NCBI RefSeq assembly: GCF_037392515.1
Contig: NC_090292.1
Location: forward strand, 44,009,747-44,073,746
DNA from: Haliotis asinina
Lineage: Eukaryota > Mollusca > Gastropoda > Lepetellida > Haliotidae
DNA: 64,000 bases
Reading direction: 5' to 3'
In this document: positions 1 through 12,372 of the stretch, in pieces
How the letters are laid out: every line of letters starts with the position of its first letter
Position numbering within the stretch: position 1 is the first letter of the stretch
Notes under the pieces: generated by a model
The model's input: only the letters and a program-made list of their open reading frames with translations
The model's database searches: none
Told to the model about the DNA's origin: nothing
Position numbers and translations under genes: made by a program

Positions 1-143
1 GTGATAATCTAGTGGTTTTACTGTCCTTCGTCGACAGGTTCTTCATAATATGCATATATAGTCTTTTTGTCACGTATGTTCTCGTCACGATATGGCTGCA
101 ATATTGCCGATGTGACGTTAAATATTAACTCACTCACTCACTC
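1..143 (+). mobile_element. I-like LINE 3' tail, cut by window edge
   Basis: The stretch matches the 3' end of the full-length LINEs in this window. It has the tract TTTTACTGTCCTTCGTCGAC, then TCGTCACGATATGGCTGCAA, and ends in (ACTC)n. Only the last part of the 3' UTR is present, so it is a solo tail or the end of an element lying to the left. It has no coding role. Confidence 0.85.
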
Positions 144-1880
144 TGATGAAATCAGGCCTCATTTAGCAGCATTCGGGACGTTCTGGTTGTATTCGGGATG
201 CACTGAAGGTACACGCGAGCTCGATTTAATCTACAATCAAAATATCCCTATACATTTGAGGAAGAGTCCAGCTGAAGTCCAGCAGCAATCGAGATATATT
301 CCAGCTCATTCGAGACGCATTCGAGACGTTTTGACTGGATTTGAAATGGCTCGTCCTTTTATTCTAATTTAGATATGTTCAGAATGTAGTTTGAATGCAG
401 AAAGAATACGTAGAATACAGTTCAAATGCATATATAATGTCGTTCGATATTTTTTCCACTTCGAATGTACCTCGAAAGGTTTTGAACATGTTCAAAATAA
501 TCGGACATGTTACAAGTATACCAGAACAGTCATTAGTTATACAGTGGTCGTCAGAAAATTGAACTGAAATTATATGCACAGAACAAAGATGAGTTCACAT
601 TTGCAGACACATCCTGAAGTCAGTTCCTGAAAATTATTCATGCTACACTGAAATAACGTGTAGGCCTACGGAAATTAGGAATAGCAAACACAACTGCATT
701 GTTGTAATATCAGCTAACGTATCCAATGTTGCAAGTTTCCTCAACATTATTAACGCAGTATACTTTTGCATTATAGAATAGAATAGAATAGAATGTAACA
801 CAGACTAGAAGGATAAATTTACAGTTTCACTCTATCAACTAACTTAACAATTATACACTGCTAACAAATGGGGTAAATCTATATTGGTTGAATGAAGAAT
901 GTGGTCTCTGTGCAGGTGATGTTTGTGACAGCATATTCGCTTGAAGTACTTCAAATACAGGTCTGGTGATTCCGCCTGCTCTACCAACATAAAAGGTATG
1001 CACAATGCTAAAACAATGCAAACATCTACCAGAATGAAGATATCTAAGTATTATGCTTAATTTTAATATCCAAATCGGTTAAATATTTTCCTCCTGAGGT
1101 TCAGTGATTCCATATATTCAATGATGATCTTTTTGTTGCCTTTTTAGCATTTTTGAAAGAAATTAGCCAATGTTTGTTTATATCAAAATATATGTCAAGT
1201 CATAAGATAAATCATATTTCATTCAGAGGTCAAGGCAGATGGAAGAACACGCCTTGGTTACAGATGATGATGTGTGATTATTTCTTCTTCTTCTTCTTCT
1301 TCATTTGTTGACAGAAGATATAAGGATGTCCAAGTTCTGACATGCACTTTAAGAAATAAATTAATAAAATATAAATAAAAAAAATTTACTTACACCAGAA
1401 TTATCCTTTGCTTATTTTGTTGCTGTCAAAATTTTACCTCATCAAGATTGTGGGAAATCAGATGCAGTAGCTATTGTGTTTCTCTCACTGTCGCCAAAAT
1501 GCCAAAATCTGTCAAAATCTAGGGTAAGGCCAAGAAAGATTTAAATGTTTCACATCTTTGTGTTGGACTTTTCTTGAGCTTTTTGTGTTAGTTATTGATT
1601 TGAAAACAACTATTGTTAGTATTGTTTTGAAACAGTTGTGATATGTATGGACTTGAAAGGTGTTTTGAAATATGCAACATATTTTAACTGTGTTCAGAAA
1701 CACTTTTTTTCTTGAGCTTACATCAAGCTGTCCAGCGAAAACAGAGACAATGTGCTTAACTGAGTTGCCGTTTCAGCCCAAAGCGAATTCAATTTGAAGA
1801 ATTTATTGCGTGTTATGTGATAGTGTTTCTAAATTCGTACAAACATTTCAGAGTAGATGACAAGTAAGGCATTAAAGAAA
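144..1880. other. No gene recognised
   Basis: I see only short, unrelated open frames. Small simple repeats occur: an AGAAT run near 773-793 and (TTC)n near 1284-1302. Downstream exons of gene A (minus strand) should lie here or to the left, but none can be supported. A minus-strand candidate near 1390-1420 has a good donor, but in the phase needed after the transmembrane exon it meets a stop. Confidence 0.5.
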
Positions 1881-1883
1881 ATT

Positions 1884-2030
1884 TGGGCCAACGTTGGGGC
1901 AAGCTTGAAGGGACTTTGGGCCAACAATGTTAGCCAACTTTGGCACGGCAGTCACGATTACGTTGGGCCAACGTTGGCATCCGACGTTGGGCCAACATAA
2001 GTGGTGACGTTGGGTCAACGTTGAACTTAC
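1884..2030. repeat. Clustered GGGCCAACGTTGG palindromic repeats
   Basis: About five spaced copies of a GGGCCAACGTTGG-type motif occur in roughly 150 bp, each partly self-complementary (CCAACGTTGG is a perfect palindrome). Intervals vary, so it is not a simple tandem array. It lies in the 3' part of gene A, downstream of the transmembrane exon. No function is known to me. Confidence 0.7.
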
Positions 2031-2158
2031 ATCAGAATGAGATCTGAGATATCTATCTGAGATACTCAGATACTTTCTCACTCGTCCGCCCGTTCTCACT
2101 TGTTGACAGCAATGACAATAAAAGAGACCCAACCCTTTCAAGATCATATCTAACTCAC

Positions 2159-3084
2159 CTGGCTCTTCTGAAATGTCGACAACACCAGCTCACAGCAAGG
2201 ACCACAACAACAATGACAAGAACTGATGCTGCAGCTAGTGATGCAGACAGGCCCATCGGCACCCCCACGTCTTCTGGTGACAAAGAACAAGTCTGGTGTG
2301 TATTGAGGATCACTTGACATAAACACATAGGACAAAACACGAGGCAGCTATCATCTCGTACTTCTCCTGTTTAATTCGGGTTTGCAAGTGGTTAAGTTGT
2401 TCCCTCGTCACAATGAAAACACGAGTTCAATTCCTCACATGCGTGAGCCCCATTTACGGTGTTCCTCGCCCATGATATCGCTGGATTAAAGCGGCGTAAA
2501 ACCATACTCACCCACGCAATAACCCCGGATTCCAGAATAGTTGTTGAAATTCAAATAATAAGATAAAATGAAATGGGACTAGGGTTGTCAATTTACACTC
2601 ACCCACCAGACTCACTGTCCTTACCCGGAGATGATCGGAGGTTGGACATCAATACTTGAACAACAATAATACATGCGGTAATACATACCCGGCTTCTCAT
2701 TACATTCTCCTGTCAACCTGTTGCATGACGTACAGCCACTTGAGCAACTCTTACAGCCAGTTCCGTAGTAGGAGTCTATACATCCAGACACACAGGAAGA
2801 GCCCAGCTGACAATATCCTCCATCACAGCCACCTGGACATGCTGTACAGTTACCTCCTGGAATGTCACATGGAATGCTGCAACCAATGCCATAATAACCA
2901 GCCACACATCCAGCAGTGCAGTTACCAGTACCATGTTCTGAGAGCACACACGTGTTATTCCTACAGTTCCTGCTGCACACAGACCTACACTGTCTATCAT
3001 AATACCCAGTGTCACAGTCAGTGAGGCAGTCCCCGGTCTCTCTGTCACAGTCTGAACAGTGATGGGTGTCAGGACATGGAACGG
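2159..3084 (-). CDS. EGF-like single-pass receptor A (partial: EGF and TM exons)
   Basis: Two exons are visible. Exon 3084-2689 (396 bp, phase 1-1) follows the acceptor TTCTTTTTTCAG and ends at a GTATGT donor. It encodes cysteine-rich EGF/MEGF-type modules, including CPGGCDGGYCQLGSSC and YYGTGCKSC. Exon 2273-2159 (115 bp, phase 1-2) follows TTTGTCACCAG and ends at GTGAGT. It encodes an acidic linker, a transmembrane helix (SVLVIVVVVLAVSWCC) and a basic stop-transfer run (RHFRRAR). The split codon joins cleanly as Glu. The family (MEGF/Draper/CED-1-like) consists of cell-surface receptors, often for engulfment or recognition; the ligand here is unknown. The signal-peptide exon and tail exons were not found. 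The intron upstream of 3084 has taken a LINE copy. The EGF module closely resembles that of receptor C at 63.1-63.5 kb. Confidence 0.8.
2378..2515 (+). mobile_element. tRNA-derived SINE
   Basis: A tRNA-like head carries an A-box-like AAGTGGTTAAG and a B-box-like GAGTTCAATTCC. A body follows, with GATATCGCTGGATTAAAGCG, and an A/C-rich tail. It lies in the intron of receptor A between the EGF and transmembrane exons. The acceptor stem is not intact, so it is not a functional tRNA gene. Confidence 0.65.
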
Positions 3085-3261
3085 CTGAAAAAAGAACGGT
3101 AAAGATGTATATTATTCCCTAACTAAAACTGAGCATTCTGTGCAACACAAACAGTAAAAGATCCCTAACTGTGGCAAATGAGACCTGAGATATTCTTCAT
3201 TTTCAGAAGGTAAGGAAATCTAGACTTGCCACATTTTCGAGACTTGCGTTGGCTTTGTGTC

Positions 3262-4569
3262 ATTAAAGTTGTGAAGCACGCCAGATTTTTGGGTCTAATC
3301 TTTGATTCACATTTAACCTTTTTACCACATATTAAATCACTTAAAACTAAATGTGTGAAAGCACTTGACTTGATGAAAGATGTTTCAAAATGGGGAGGGG
3401 ATCAAGCTACCCTTCTCTATCTATATCGATCACTCGTTTGTTCTAAACTTGATTATGGCTCCATCGTCTATGGTGGAGCCTGCAAAAGCAATCTTAAACT
3501 TCTTGATTCTGTCCACCATCAAGGTCTCAGACTCTGTCTTGGGTCCTTCAGAACTTCACCTATTGACAGTCTTTACGTTGAGGCCGATGAACCATCTCTT
3601 GCACAACGCCGTATCAAATTATCTTTACAATATATCACAAAACTATACTCGAACGAATCTAACAAAGCGAACATTAGAACTTATATGTGATCTGATGCAA
3701 AAGAAGTGGGACACCAAAGTAGGTATAAACAAATTACATGAAATAAAACTTGGGCTGTCAGTCCAGATTTGAAGAGGTCATTATGCGACGATGTCGTATT
3801 AGTCACACCAGATATACGCATAAATACCTTTTGAAAGGTGAGGATCCTCCATTTTGTACCCCTTGTGATGAAAGAATCACAGTCAAGCATGTCTTGCTTG
3901 ACTGCGTGGAATATTCCATCACATGGGATACCTATTTTAAATCACGTAGTATGAAGGACCTTTTTACTAATATCAGTTCTCATTTAAATTTTGGATTTTT
4001 AAAAGAATTAGATTTATCAAATGAATTGTAAATTAGATTTTTTTTTTATTATCTTAAGTTTAAATTGGTAACTGTGCTTGTTAGTGGCTGTATCCTCAAA
4101 GGGGGTTGAAGTACTGTAAAACTATTGTCCTCCTGAGAGAGTACGTAAGTCCACAAACATTCAAAGTAAATTCAAACTTCCATGTTTTTAATCGTAGAAT
4201 AAGTGTCTTTTTACTGAATGGCTAGATTTCCCGAATTGCTGACGCCTGAGGAGGTGATCTAAATCCAGCTAGGGTCCATGCAGGAAACAAAGGTAATGTA
4301 AGTCCCCATGGCCCCTAGTATGGTGATCTACCTTCAGTTGTTAGCAATCTATAGCCCATTTTTATATTGTATTGTCCTCTATAGATAAATTGTTTTAGGT
4401 ATAGTTACTAGTTTTATAATCTACTCTGTGATATTCTAGTTGTTTTACTGTCCTTCGTTGACAGGTTTTATAATAGGCATATATTTCATTTCAGAATTAA
4501 ATGTTCTCGTCACGATATGGCTGAGATACTGCCGAAGTGACGTTAAATGTTAACTCACTCACTCACTCA
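3262..4569 (+). mobile_element. 5'-truncated, internally deleted I-like LINE
   Basis: Homology to the full-length LINEs begins in the late RT region (KFLGL-type motif, then DYGSIVYGG), runs to about 3668 and jumps to the C-terminal KKWDT / CCHC region (to about 4030). About 0.7 kb with the RNase H domain is missing relative to the copy at 16443-22564. A typical 3' UTR ending in (ACTC)n follows. I found no clear target-site duplication. The copy is dead and sits in or just upstream of receptor A on the opposite strand. Confidence 0.85.
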
Positions 4570-4599
4570 AATCCTCCTCCAAAATCAATAATGAATTCA

Positions 4600-5130
4600 G
4601 GCGAAGAACAAACGTCAGAATTTGTTCACGTACAGTGCATAATCGTCTTATATCGGCTGGTCTAAAAGGCAGCCGTCCATTGGATGGGATCAACATGACT
4701 GTGCAAAACAAGCGCTTGAGACTGCTTTGAGCACGGAACCATGGAGGAAGAACCGTACGTCAATGGAGAAACACCATGTTTAGTGATGAGAGCAGGTACA
4801 CACTAGACCATAATGACGGTCGACTTTGAGTTTGGAGACGCGTTGGGGAACGTCACAGTGCATGCATCATCATACAGCATGATCGTTATGGAAGGGGCTC
4901 TGTTATGGTGTGGGGCGGGTTTACCTTTAACCACAAAACAGATCTTTTGCGTGTTGATGGCAGGATAACATGTGTACGATATCGTGACGAGATCTCGATC
5001 CCGATTGTGATCCCCCTTGCGTGTACAGCAGGTCGAATGTTCGAGTTCCAGCATGCCAGTGCCCGCCCTCACATCACTCCTGTTTGTCGGGACAGACTGA
5101 AGGCTGCAGGTGTCCGGGTGTTGACCTAAG
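4600..5130 (+). pseudogene. Tc1/mariner transposase relic
   Basis: Frameshifted fragments of a Tc1-type DDE transposase can be read: FSDESRYTLDHNDGR (first Asp region), GSVMVWGGF (the conserved Tc1 block) and QHASARPH (second Asp block, degraded). Stops and shifts separate the blocks and no complete terminal inverted repeat is visible. It is an old, inactive cut-and-paste element. Confidence 0.8.
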
Positions 5131-5389
5131 TGACGTGGCACTAACTGCCTTGGGTGTGAGATATAAACCAGATTGGTTACACCTGGACAATGACACAGTG
5201 CTGTTAACGACGATGGAAACTGTTTGGTTTTGTCTGAATGTGCTTGTAATATTTCTGCAGTGCCATGTGATACTTCAGATAACTCTATATTCACCATGCG
5301 AGCATTTAAGAAGTGACAGAATTGTGGGAGTGAGTGAGTTAATATTTAATGTCACATATTATAATTTTCAAGTTTACGTGCAACAATAC

Positions 5390-5600
5390 ATAGATATAGC
5401 ACAGGCTTGGCGAGACCAGCCGATTGGTTGGACCATGCCTATTCAATCACCCGTCTAGGTGAAGGCAAGCCAAAGTGGTGTGTTGGGCAATAGGAACACG
5501 ATTGAGGGCCCTTAACCACCAGGATCCCTTCCTCCACCGACACAGGATCGCAAACCACGGCAAACGGCTTGTTGGACCAACACACCACCCCCAACAAAAT
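5390..5600 (+). mobile_element. Solo copy of the LINE 5' module
   Basis: The segment resembles the first 280 bp of the LINEs, in reverse orientation relative to LINE coding sense. It shares GACCAGCCGATTGGTTGG, CACCCGTCTAGG and CACCAGGATCCC. No LINE coding sequence follows. A degenerate LINE 3' tail (minus) lies just before it at 5323-5370. It may be a rearranged LINE or a separate non-autonomous family sharing this module. Confidence 0.6.
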
Positions 5601-6462
5601 AAAATATCCTGGACATCAGAAATAAGAACACACTGTTTTACCTTTAGCACTAACAAAGCCAACTATCCACACGGTCACGAGGAAGGTCATTCTGAAATTG
5701 AAATCGATAACACAGATACCATTACAAACACATTGAAACAGCAACTGCTTTCGAGGAAGTCGAAAATGCAAAAACAGATAACTAACGTTGTAACGCCTTA
5801 TGGCCTCCAGTAATGTCTGAATACCACCAGCTACAGTATACATCAACATTTGGAACTCCCGTCACGTCATAATTACTGCTTCAACTTACAGAATTGACGG
5901 ACTTATCACGGTATTTTATTTTTGAGAAAGTATTTCTTGAGAGAAAACAAATTCTATATCAGCCACTATCTATATCACTATTTAACTGACTGGGAGGTAT
6001 GTCAAAATATGCTTACGGTTAATGTCAAAATATGCTTACGTTTACCGTCAAAAGCTAAGGACAGTTGTGATGCATCAGGTAAGTTCCAGAGCCAAATGTC
6101 ACGTTAAGCAGGTCGTTGAAAATTGAACCAAGTACTATCAGCTGTTATGCTTATCGTTGTAGATTCATGATCACAATCTGCTTCATGGTGAAACTATTTT
6201 TGTTACCTCTCGAGGAAATGACCATCGCCATGTGATGGGAAGGAAATGTTACCCAGTAATAATATCGATGCGGAAAACATTGAACGTTTTCAGGATAACT
6301 TGTTGATACATATTTTTAAACTCAATGAGTTGTGAATACCTTTATATGAAATCAGATAACGTCAACAGTAACATGGTGACATGTTATTGATCGCCTGAAT
6401 GCGCAAATAGCTTTCCTTTCCTCATCTTTCAAATATGCGTCAATTTCTGACTGCATACCATA
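5601..6462. other. No gene recognised
   Basis: Open frames here are short and unlike known families. A small direct repeat (TGTCAAAATATGCTTACG, two copies) occurs near 6000-6045. Confidence 0.5.
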
Positions 6463-6685
6463 GAACGAGTGAGTGATCGAGTTTAGTTTCACGCCGCACT
6501 CAGCAGTATTCCACCTATATGGTGGTGGTCTGTAAATACTCGAGTCTGGACCAGACAATCCAGTGATCAACAACATGAACATCGATCTGCGCAATTGGGA
6601 ACCGATGACATGTGTCAGCCAAGTTAGCGAGCCTGACCACCCGATCCCGTTAGTCGCCTCTTACAACAAACATAGTCGCCCATAG
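6463..6685 (-). mobile_element. (ACTC)n-tailed SINE
   Basis: Read on the minus strand it contains GGCGACTAACGGGATCGGGT, a B-box-like CGGTTCCCAATTG, CATGTTGTTGATCACTGGAT, a TATAGGTGGAATACTGCTGA block and GCGGCGTGAAACTAAACTC, then a short ACTC tail. The same order occurs at 24.65, 43.86, 44.17 (minus), 44.70 and 57.84 kb, so it is a dispersed short element. Confidence 0.8.
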
Positions 6686-6699
6686 AACGAAATTTTAAT

Positions 6700-6935
6700 A
6701 TACGTGATAAGATAGGTTATTTGTCTGGGAGGAGATGGTGGCCATGATATAGTATATGGGAATTACATGTCTAAAAAACAGGAGATATGGTGGTCTTAGA
6801 TATATTATGTGGAACTTCTATGACTGGGAAGTGGGAACAAAAGGTGATCATAGATATATTATATTATATATATTGGAAATACGTGGATGTATCACATGGG
6901 ACGTATGTGTCTGGGAAGTGGGAATAGATGATTTT
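6700..6935 (+). repeat. Degenerate ~70-bp minisatellite
   Basis: Three to four diverged copies occur of a unit with CTGGGAAGTGGGAA, a GATGATCATAGATATATTAT-like part and GGAACTTACATG-like text. A second block of the same family is at 15744-15890. Confidence 0.6.
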
Positions 6936-6938
6936 CCA

Positions 6939-6941
<3 letters not shown>

Positions 6942-6990
<49 letters not shown>
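6942..6990 (+). repeat. (TA)n(TG)n microsatellite
   Basis: A run of about 7 TA dinucleotides is followed by about 18 TG dinucleotides. The histidine/threonine-rich open frames across it are artefacts of the repeat. Confidence 0.95.
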
Positions 6991-7279
6991 ATAGATGGTG
7001 GAAGGTTGGGTAAATGGTTTTGACAGATTTATATATATATATACCAAACGGCATTAAAAACGCAATATCGATTTTTTTTTATCATATAGAAGAGTATCTT
7101 CGACAGTAAATGACACAATGAGACACATTTGTCACAAAACGTGGCAATATTGCGGTCAGTGCTGTGAATTCGAATCCAAACTCTCAAAGATACTGGCCTT
7201 GTATAAGCATAAAATCACTGCAAATTCCTGAGTTCATGTGCAGTCCCCATACCTTGGCCCTACAATAGTGTCCACTCCT

Positions 7280-8060
7280 TGCTCCCCATCACCTTGTGGC
7301 CAAGATGCCACACATAAACAACAGGCGAACGATGCCAGAGGGCTGAGGCAGGGAAGCAGAGGATGAGCAGTTGCCAGGCAGTTTGATGTCCCTCTATTGA
7401 CGATATCGTGGCATCGAAAGCGATTTAACACAAACAGGAAATGTTGCTGACCTTCTACGTCCAGATGCGCGTTAGATCGCCTCCAACGCCTCCGGAATCG
7501 GTTTCCGACAGCTACAGCAACTGCAGGAACACCCATAGGGACAAGAAAGAGAAGGATTGCACGAACCATCCGTAGGCGTCTTCCTGGTCTCAGTCTACGC
7601 TGTCGGCACCTATACATCGGACGGATCCTGTCACAACTGCGACAATTTCGAATGGGTCCATGAAACAGGCCAAGGAGAAATGTCATTTTCTCAGACTGAT
7701 GGAGATTCAACATAATCTTCACTGGATACCTGCATTGCTCAAATGGGCCTGTTTGTTCGGAGAAAGCGTCATGGTATGAGGTGACATAAGCTTTCTTCAG
7801 ATTGCCCTTGATTGTAAATCCTTGGAATCATTGTTGATATTGATCATGGTCAGGTCATCTTTTCTCACCACGACAACCTCCGCCCCCATACAACTAGGTT
7901 CAGGTGGTCTATTCTAAACAACAACCAGCTGATCCCTTTGATGAACTGACCGACTCGATCTCAGGACATAAACCCCTCCAAACAATTGTGGGATGAGCTC
8001 GGTCGCAAAGTTCGAGCCCTGACACACCCACCATGGCAACTGCAGCCTGACAGGGACATG
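7280..8060 (+). pseudogene. Tc1/mariner transposase relic, second copy
   Basis: On the plus strand an N-terminal Tc1 helix-turn-helix region can be read (HRKRFNTNRK, then RLQRLRNRFPTATATAGTPI, the conserved link to the catalytic domain). The C-terminal end follows (PNNCGMSSV, matching the DLNPIEHLWDELGRR-type block). Stops and shifts break it throughout. The long minus-strand open frame at 7234-7722 is its shadow. Confidence 0.75.
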
Positions 8061-8804
8061 TTTTGTATGTCTCTGCATGTGTATGTATGTACATGTAATT
8101 AGTTGCTTTAGTTTTAAGTATTGTAAACAACCATTAATTCTCTATAATATATTTCCGCATCCAACAGACGCTGAAACATACAGTCTTAACATATTACTTT
8201 AGTTTCAACTGACTACAATGGCTGAACTAAAATAGGTAATAATTTATGTATTTTAAACAAATTCTTCATTTCAGAACATATCAGCGCTGGAATAGTTCAT
8301 AGAGTTTAATCGCTAAGTCTCAATAATAAAATCAATAGTGTTTACTCATCAGGTTAGTAAACAAACTATCTTAAACAATCTCTAATCATATCTAATGTAA
8401 TCTTAGACACATAACGTATATTGAATAAATCACCAGCAATTAAGACTGTCAGGCAAGCTGTAGCAAGCGTGTGTACTAAGTGCCATGTTGGTAAGCGCAA
8501 AGTTCGTATTTCAATGTGTGTCATAGGATCATGGGAAATATATACCACATTAAATAACATGAAAACGAGTCATTGTGAGTATGAATATTGTCCAAGTATT
8601 ATTACCTTATTATGCACAAGTAATGGCAAATCTCAATCTAAGCTTTTATTGTGTACGAATATCTTTAATATCATTATGTCCGTATGGATATTTTACACCC
8701 AATCGTTTTGTTTCTTTTCACAATCTACCTTATTTCCAGTATACACCGTGAATAAATCAGTCCTCTGCTACGAGAGCCAGTCATGAACACGGGCCTCCGT
8801 GCCA
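8061..8804. other. No gene recognised
   Basis: AT-rich sequence with short frames only. Confidence 0.5.
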
Positions 8805-9358
8805 TACACAGTTTCTGAGTGAGTGAGTGAGAGAGTTAATATTTAACGCCACATCGGCAATATTGCAGCCATATCGTGACGAGAGCATTCTTAAAAAAGG
8901 AATCTAAGTATATGATAAAAACCTGTCGACGAAGGACAGTAAAACAACTAGAATATCACAATAAGAAATAAAACTAACGTGAGAAGATAAAACTAATATC
9001 CCTATTCAGACAATACAATATAAAAACAGGCTATATAGATCACCAACAACTGAAGGTAGATCACCATACTAGGGGCCATGGGGACTTACAGTACTTCTGC
9101 TACCTGCATGGTCCCTAGCTGGATTTACACCATCCCCTCAGCTGCTGGTGATTGTATGCAAGATTAGCCACAAATTAAAATGACAGAAATACTAAGGCTA
9201 AAAATATGGAAGACTAAATTTGACTTCAAATGTTTGGGGACTTACGTACCCTCTCAGGAGGACAATAATTTTACGGTGCTTTAACCCCACTCGAGAATAC
9301 AGCCACTAACACTCTCAGTTACGAATTCAAACTTCCAAGCATAACATATTTATCTATT

Positions 9359-12300
9359 TACAATGCATTTAGTAAATCTAAGTCTTTTAAAAATGCAATA
9401 GTTAAATGACAGCTAACATTATTAAAAAGATCCTTCAAATTTTGTTAAGTAAAATATTTATCCCTTGTGATGGAATATTCAACACAGTCAAGCAAAACAT
9501 GCTTGACTGTGATTCTTTCATCACAAGGGATACAAAACAGAGGATCTTCACCTTTTAATAGATAGTCGTGAGTATACCTCGTATGGCCAATACGACATCG
9601 TCGCATAATGACCTCCTCAAATCTGGACTGACAACCCAAGTAAGTATAACCAATATCAGGTTTTATTTCATGTAATTTATTTATACCTACCTGGGTATCC
9701 CACTTCTTCTGCATCAGATCACGGATATAAGATCTTATTGTAGATTTATAATCTGAATATGGAATAAGAAGTGGAGTCACACATTTGTTGAGTGCTGCCT
9801 TAGCAGCAAGATCGGCCATTGTGTTACCAGAAATGCCAACGTGACAAGGTAACCAACAAAGGACGATGTCGCACTGGCCAGTAGCAAGGTTATTGTACAA
9901 TTCAATAATTTCAATTAAAAGTGGATGTTTACAAGAAATATTTTTAATAGCCTGAAGGCAGGAAAGAGAGTCGGAATAGATTATGTACTGTCTATGTTTA
10001 GGGTGTCTTTGTATGTATTTAAGAGCATTAATATGGCGTTAGCTTCTGCTGTAAAAATAGAACTATTATCTGGTAATGTAGAAGATATTGTTCTGGATCC
10101 AATAACAGTGGCACAAGCCACAGCGCCACCGTCCTTGAAAATAAGTCCCAATAATTTGGCTTCCTTAAGAACTTTGATTGGGGTGCCACTTAGAAATAGT
10201 TCAGGGACTTTATGGGGTTTGTATTTACGACAGAAGTGTATACATTGATTTTTGATTTAGAAAATTTAAAGCCGTTTTCAAGACACCATTTATCTATCTT
10301 GTTTAAACACAGTTGTAGTTGCCGTTCAATAGTATGCATATTTTTACAACGACAAGAAATATTAAAATCATCCACAAATGACGATCCATCTATTAAATCG
10401 TTTAAAACTTTAGATAAACTGTTGATCTTGATACTGAAAAGAGTGACAGACAAAATACTGCCTTGTGGAACATCCTGATCCTGATTGTAATGATCAGACA
10501 GGGTAGAACCCACGCGGACCTGGAATTGACTGTTATTAAAAAAGTTGGATATAAATTCAGGCAAACGACCCCGCAAGCCGAAGTCATGTAAATCTCTTAA
10601 AATGCCATTTTTCCAGGTTGTGTCATATGCTTTTTCAAGATCAAAAAAGATAGACACAGCGTGTTGTTTATTAATTAGTGCGTTTTTAACAAATGATTCC
10701 AAACGCACTAAGTGATGAACGGTACTCCTGTTTTTACGGAAACCACACTGAATATCTGTAATTAGGTCATTTGTTTCCAAGTACCAAGTAAGTCGAGTAT
10801 TATTCATGCGCTCCATGGTTTTGCAAACACAGCTCGTTAGCGATATAGGCCGATAGTTCGAAGGGTCCGTGTGATCACGTCCAGGTTTAGGGATTGGGGT
10901 AACTATAGCCTCATGCCATGATGAAGGAAACTTTCCAGATGTCCAGATATCATCAAATATATGTAAAAGGGTGTCTAAACATGATTCCGGTAAATGTTTC
11001 AGAAGTTGATAATGGATGTTATCAGCTCCTGTAGCAGTATCATGGGCCTGGTCAGGAGCAGTATGGAGCTCATGAATCGAAAATACCTCGTTGTAATCTT
11101 CCCCGTTACCTGAAGTAAAATTGATAGCTTTCTTTTCTTGCTGTTTTTGATACTTTTGGAATTGAGGTACATAATTCGAGGAAGAAGAATGTTGTGCCAG
11201 TGTTTCTCCAAGTTTATTGGCTATATCTGCTTTATTAGTTAATAACTGGTTTCCATCTTTGAGATGGTGAACACTAGATCTAGAGCCCTTACCTTTGATT
11301 TTCTGGATCATATTCCATACCTTAGATATAGGCGTGCGGGAATTGATAGTAGATACATAGTTTTGCCAGGATTTACGTTTACTTTGCTTGAAAGTACGGC
11401 GAGCTTTAGCATTTTGGATTTTAAATTTGTTCAAATTATGAACCATAGGGTGATGACGGAAATAATGCTCGGCCTTTTTCCGTGCCTTCCTAGCTTGTTT
11501 GCAATCAGAGTTAAACCATGGTTTCCTTATGTGTGAAATTGTAGAGGACTTTGGGATACACTCATCAGCAATGGTGTTTAGTATGTCAGAGAAATCATTT
11601 ATAGCATCGGGAACATTAAGAAAACAGTTTGGTCTAAGTTTGTCAGCACACAGGGTTTCATATAAAGCCCAGTTGGCCTTTCTTAAATTCCATAGTAATG
11701 ATGGCGGAACATCAGATGGGTTGGCAGGTTTTAATATTGTTGGGAAGTGGTCACTTCCACAGAGGTCACCATGGACTGACCACTCAAATTCACTAAATAG
11801 GGTGGAATCAGTCATTGATAAATCGAGAGCTGAATATGTTCCCGTGCCAGGATGTAAATATGTCTTTGAACCATCATTATAAATGCATAGATGATTATTT
11901 GAGATGAAATCCTCCAATAATTTTCCTTTGGTGTTTGTATTAGCACCACCCCAGAGTGGGTTGTGGCCATTTAAATCACCCATGATCAAACAAGGTTTAG
12001 GTAGTTGATCATAAAGAGCTTGCAAATCACTTAACTGAACAGCAGAAGATGGTGGAAGATACAATGAACAAAGGGTAAATGCAACTTGTAATGTAAGTCG
12101 CACTGCCACGGCTTGGAGATTTGTTTTGAGCGTGACTTGACTATGAATAACATTATTCCTCACCAGGATAGATGATCCACCAGTGGCCCTGTCGCCTGGG
12201 GGAGAAAAATAATGATATGCGTTAAAATGAGGTAGATCAAAATTATCCGTCTGCTTAACTAGGTTTCTTGAATGCAGAATATTGACGGATTAAGATCCTG

Positions 12301-12372
12301 GATTAACAGTTGTAAGTCATTAAAATTAGTTCTGAGTCCTCTACAATTCCACTGAATTATAGACGAAGACAT
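9359..12372 (-). pseudogene. LINE copy 2 ORF2 (EN-RT-RNase H), broken
   Basis: The reading starts at ATG 12372, which overlaps the ORF1 stop (TAATG). The first ~70 codons are disturbed; 12163-10190 is open and carries the endonuclease (GDLNGHN, GSDHFPT) and RT (NYRPISLTS, FFDLEKAYDTTW, SSFVDDF). Near 10140 about 0.7 kb between the RT thumb region and RNase H is missing. The frame resumes with WLPCHVGISGN (RNase H) and a C-terminal CCHC (CIPCDERITVKH). No active product is expected. Confidence 0.9.

Noticed and set aside
2378..2515. A genuine tRNA gene
   Set aside because: Only A- and B-box-like parts are present; the acceptor stem is not intact and a SINE body follows.
5390..5600. A protein-coding exon
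   Set aside because: It matches the 5' module of the LINEs at three other places and is repeat DNA.
7234..7722. 162-residue minus-strand ORF
   Set aside because: It is the shadow of a Tc1 transposase relic on the plus strand.
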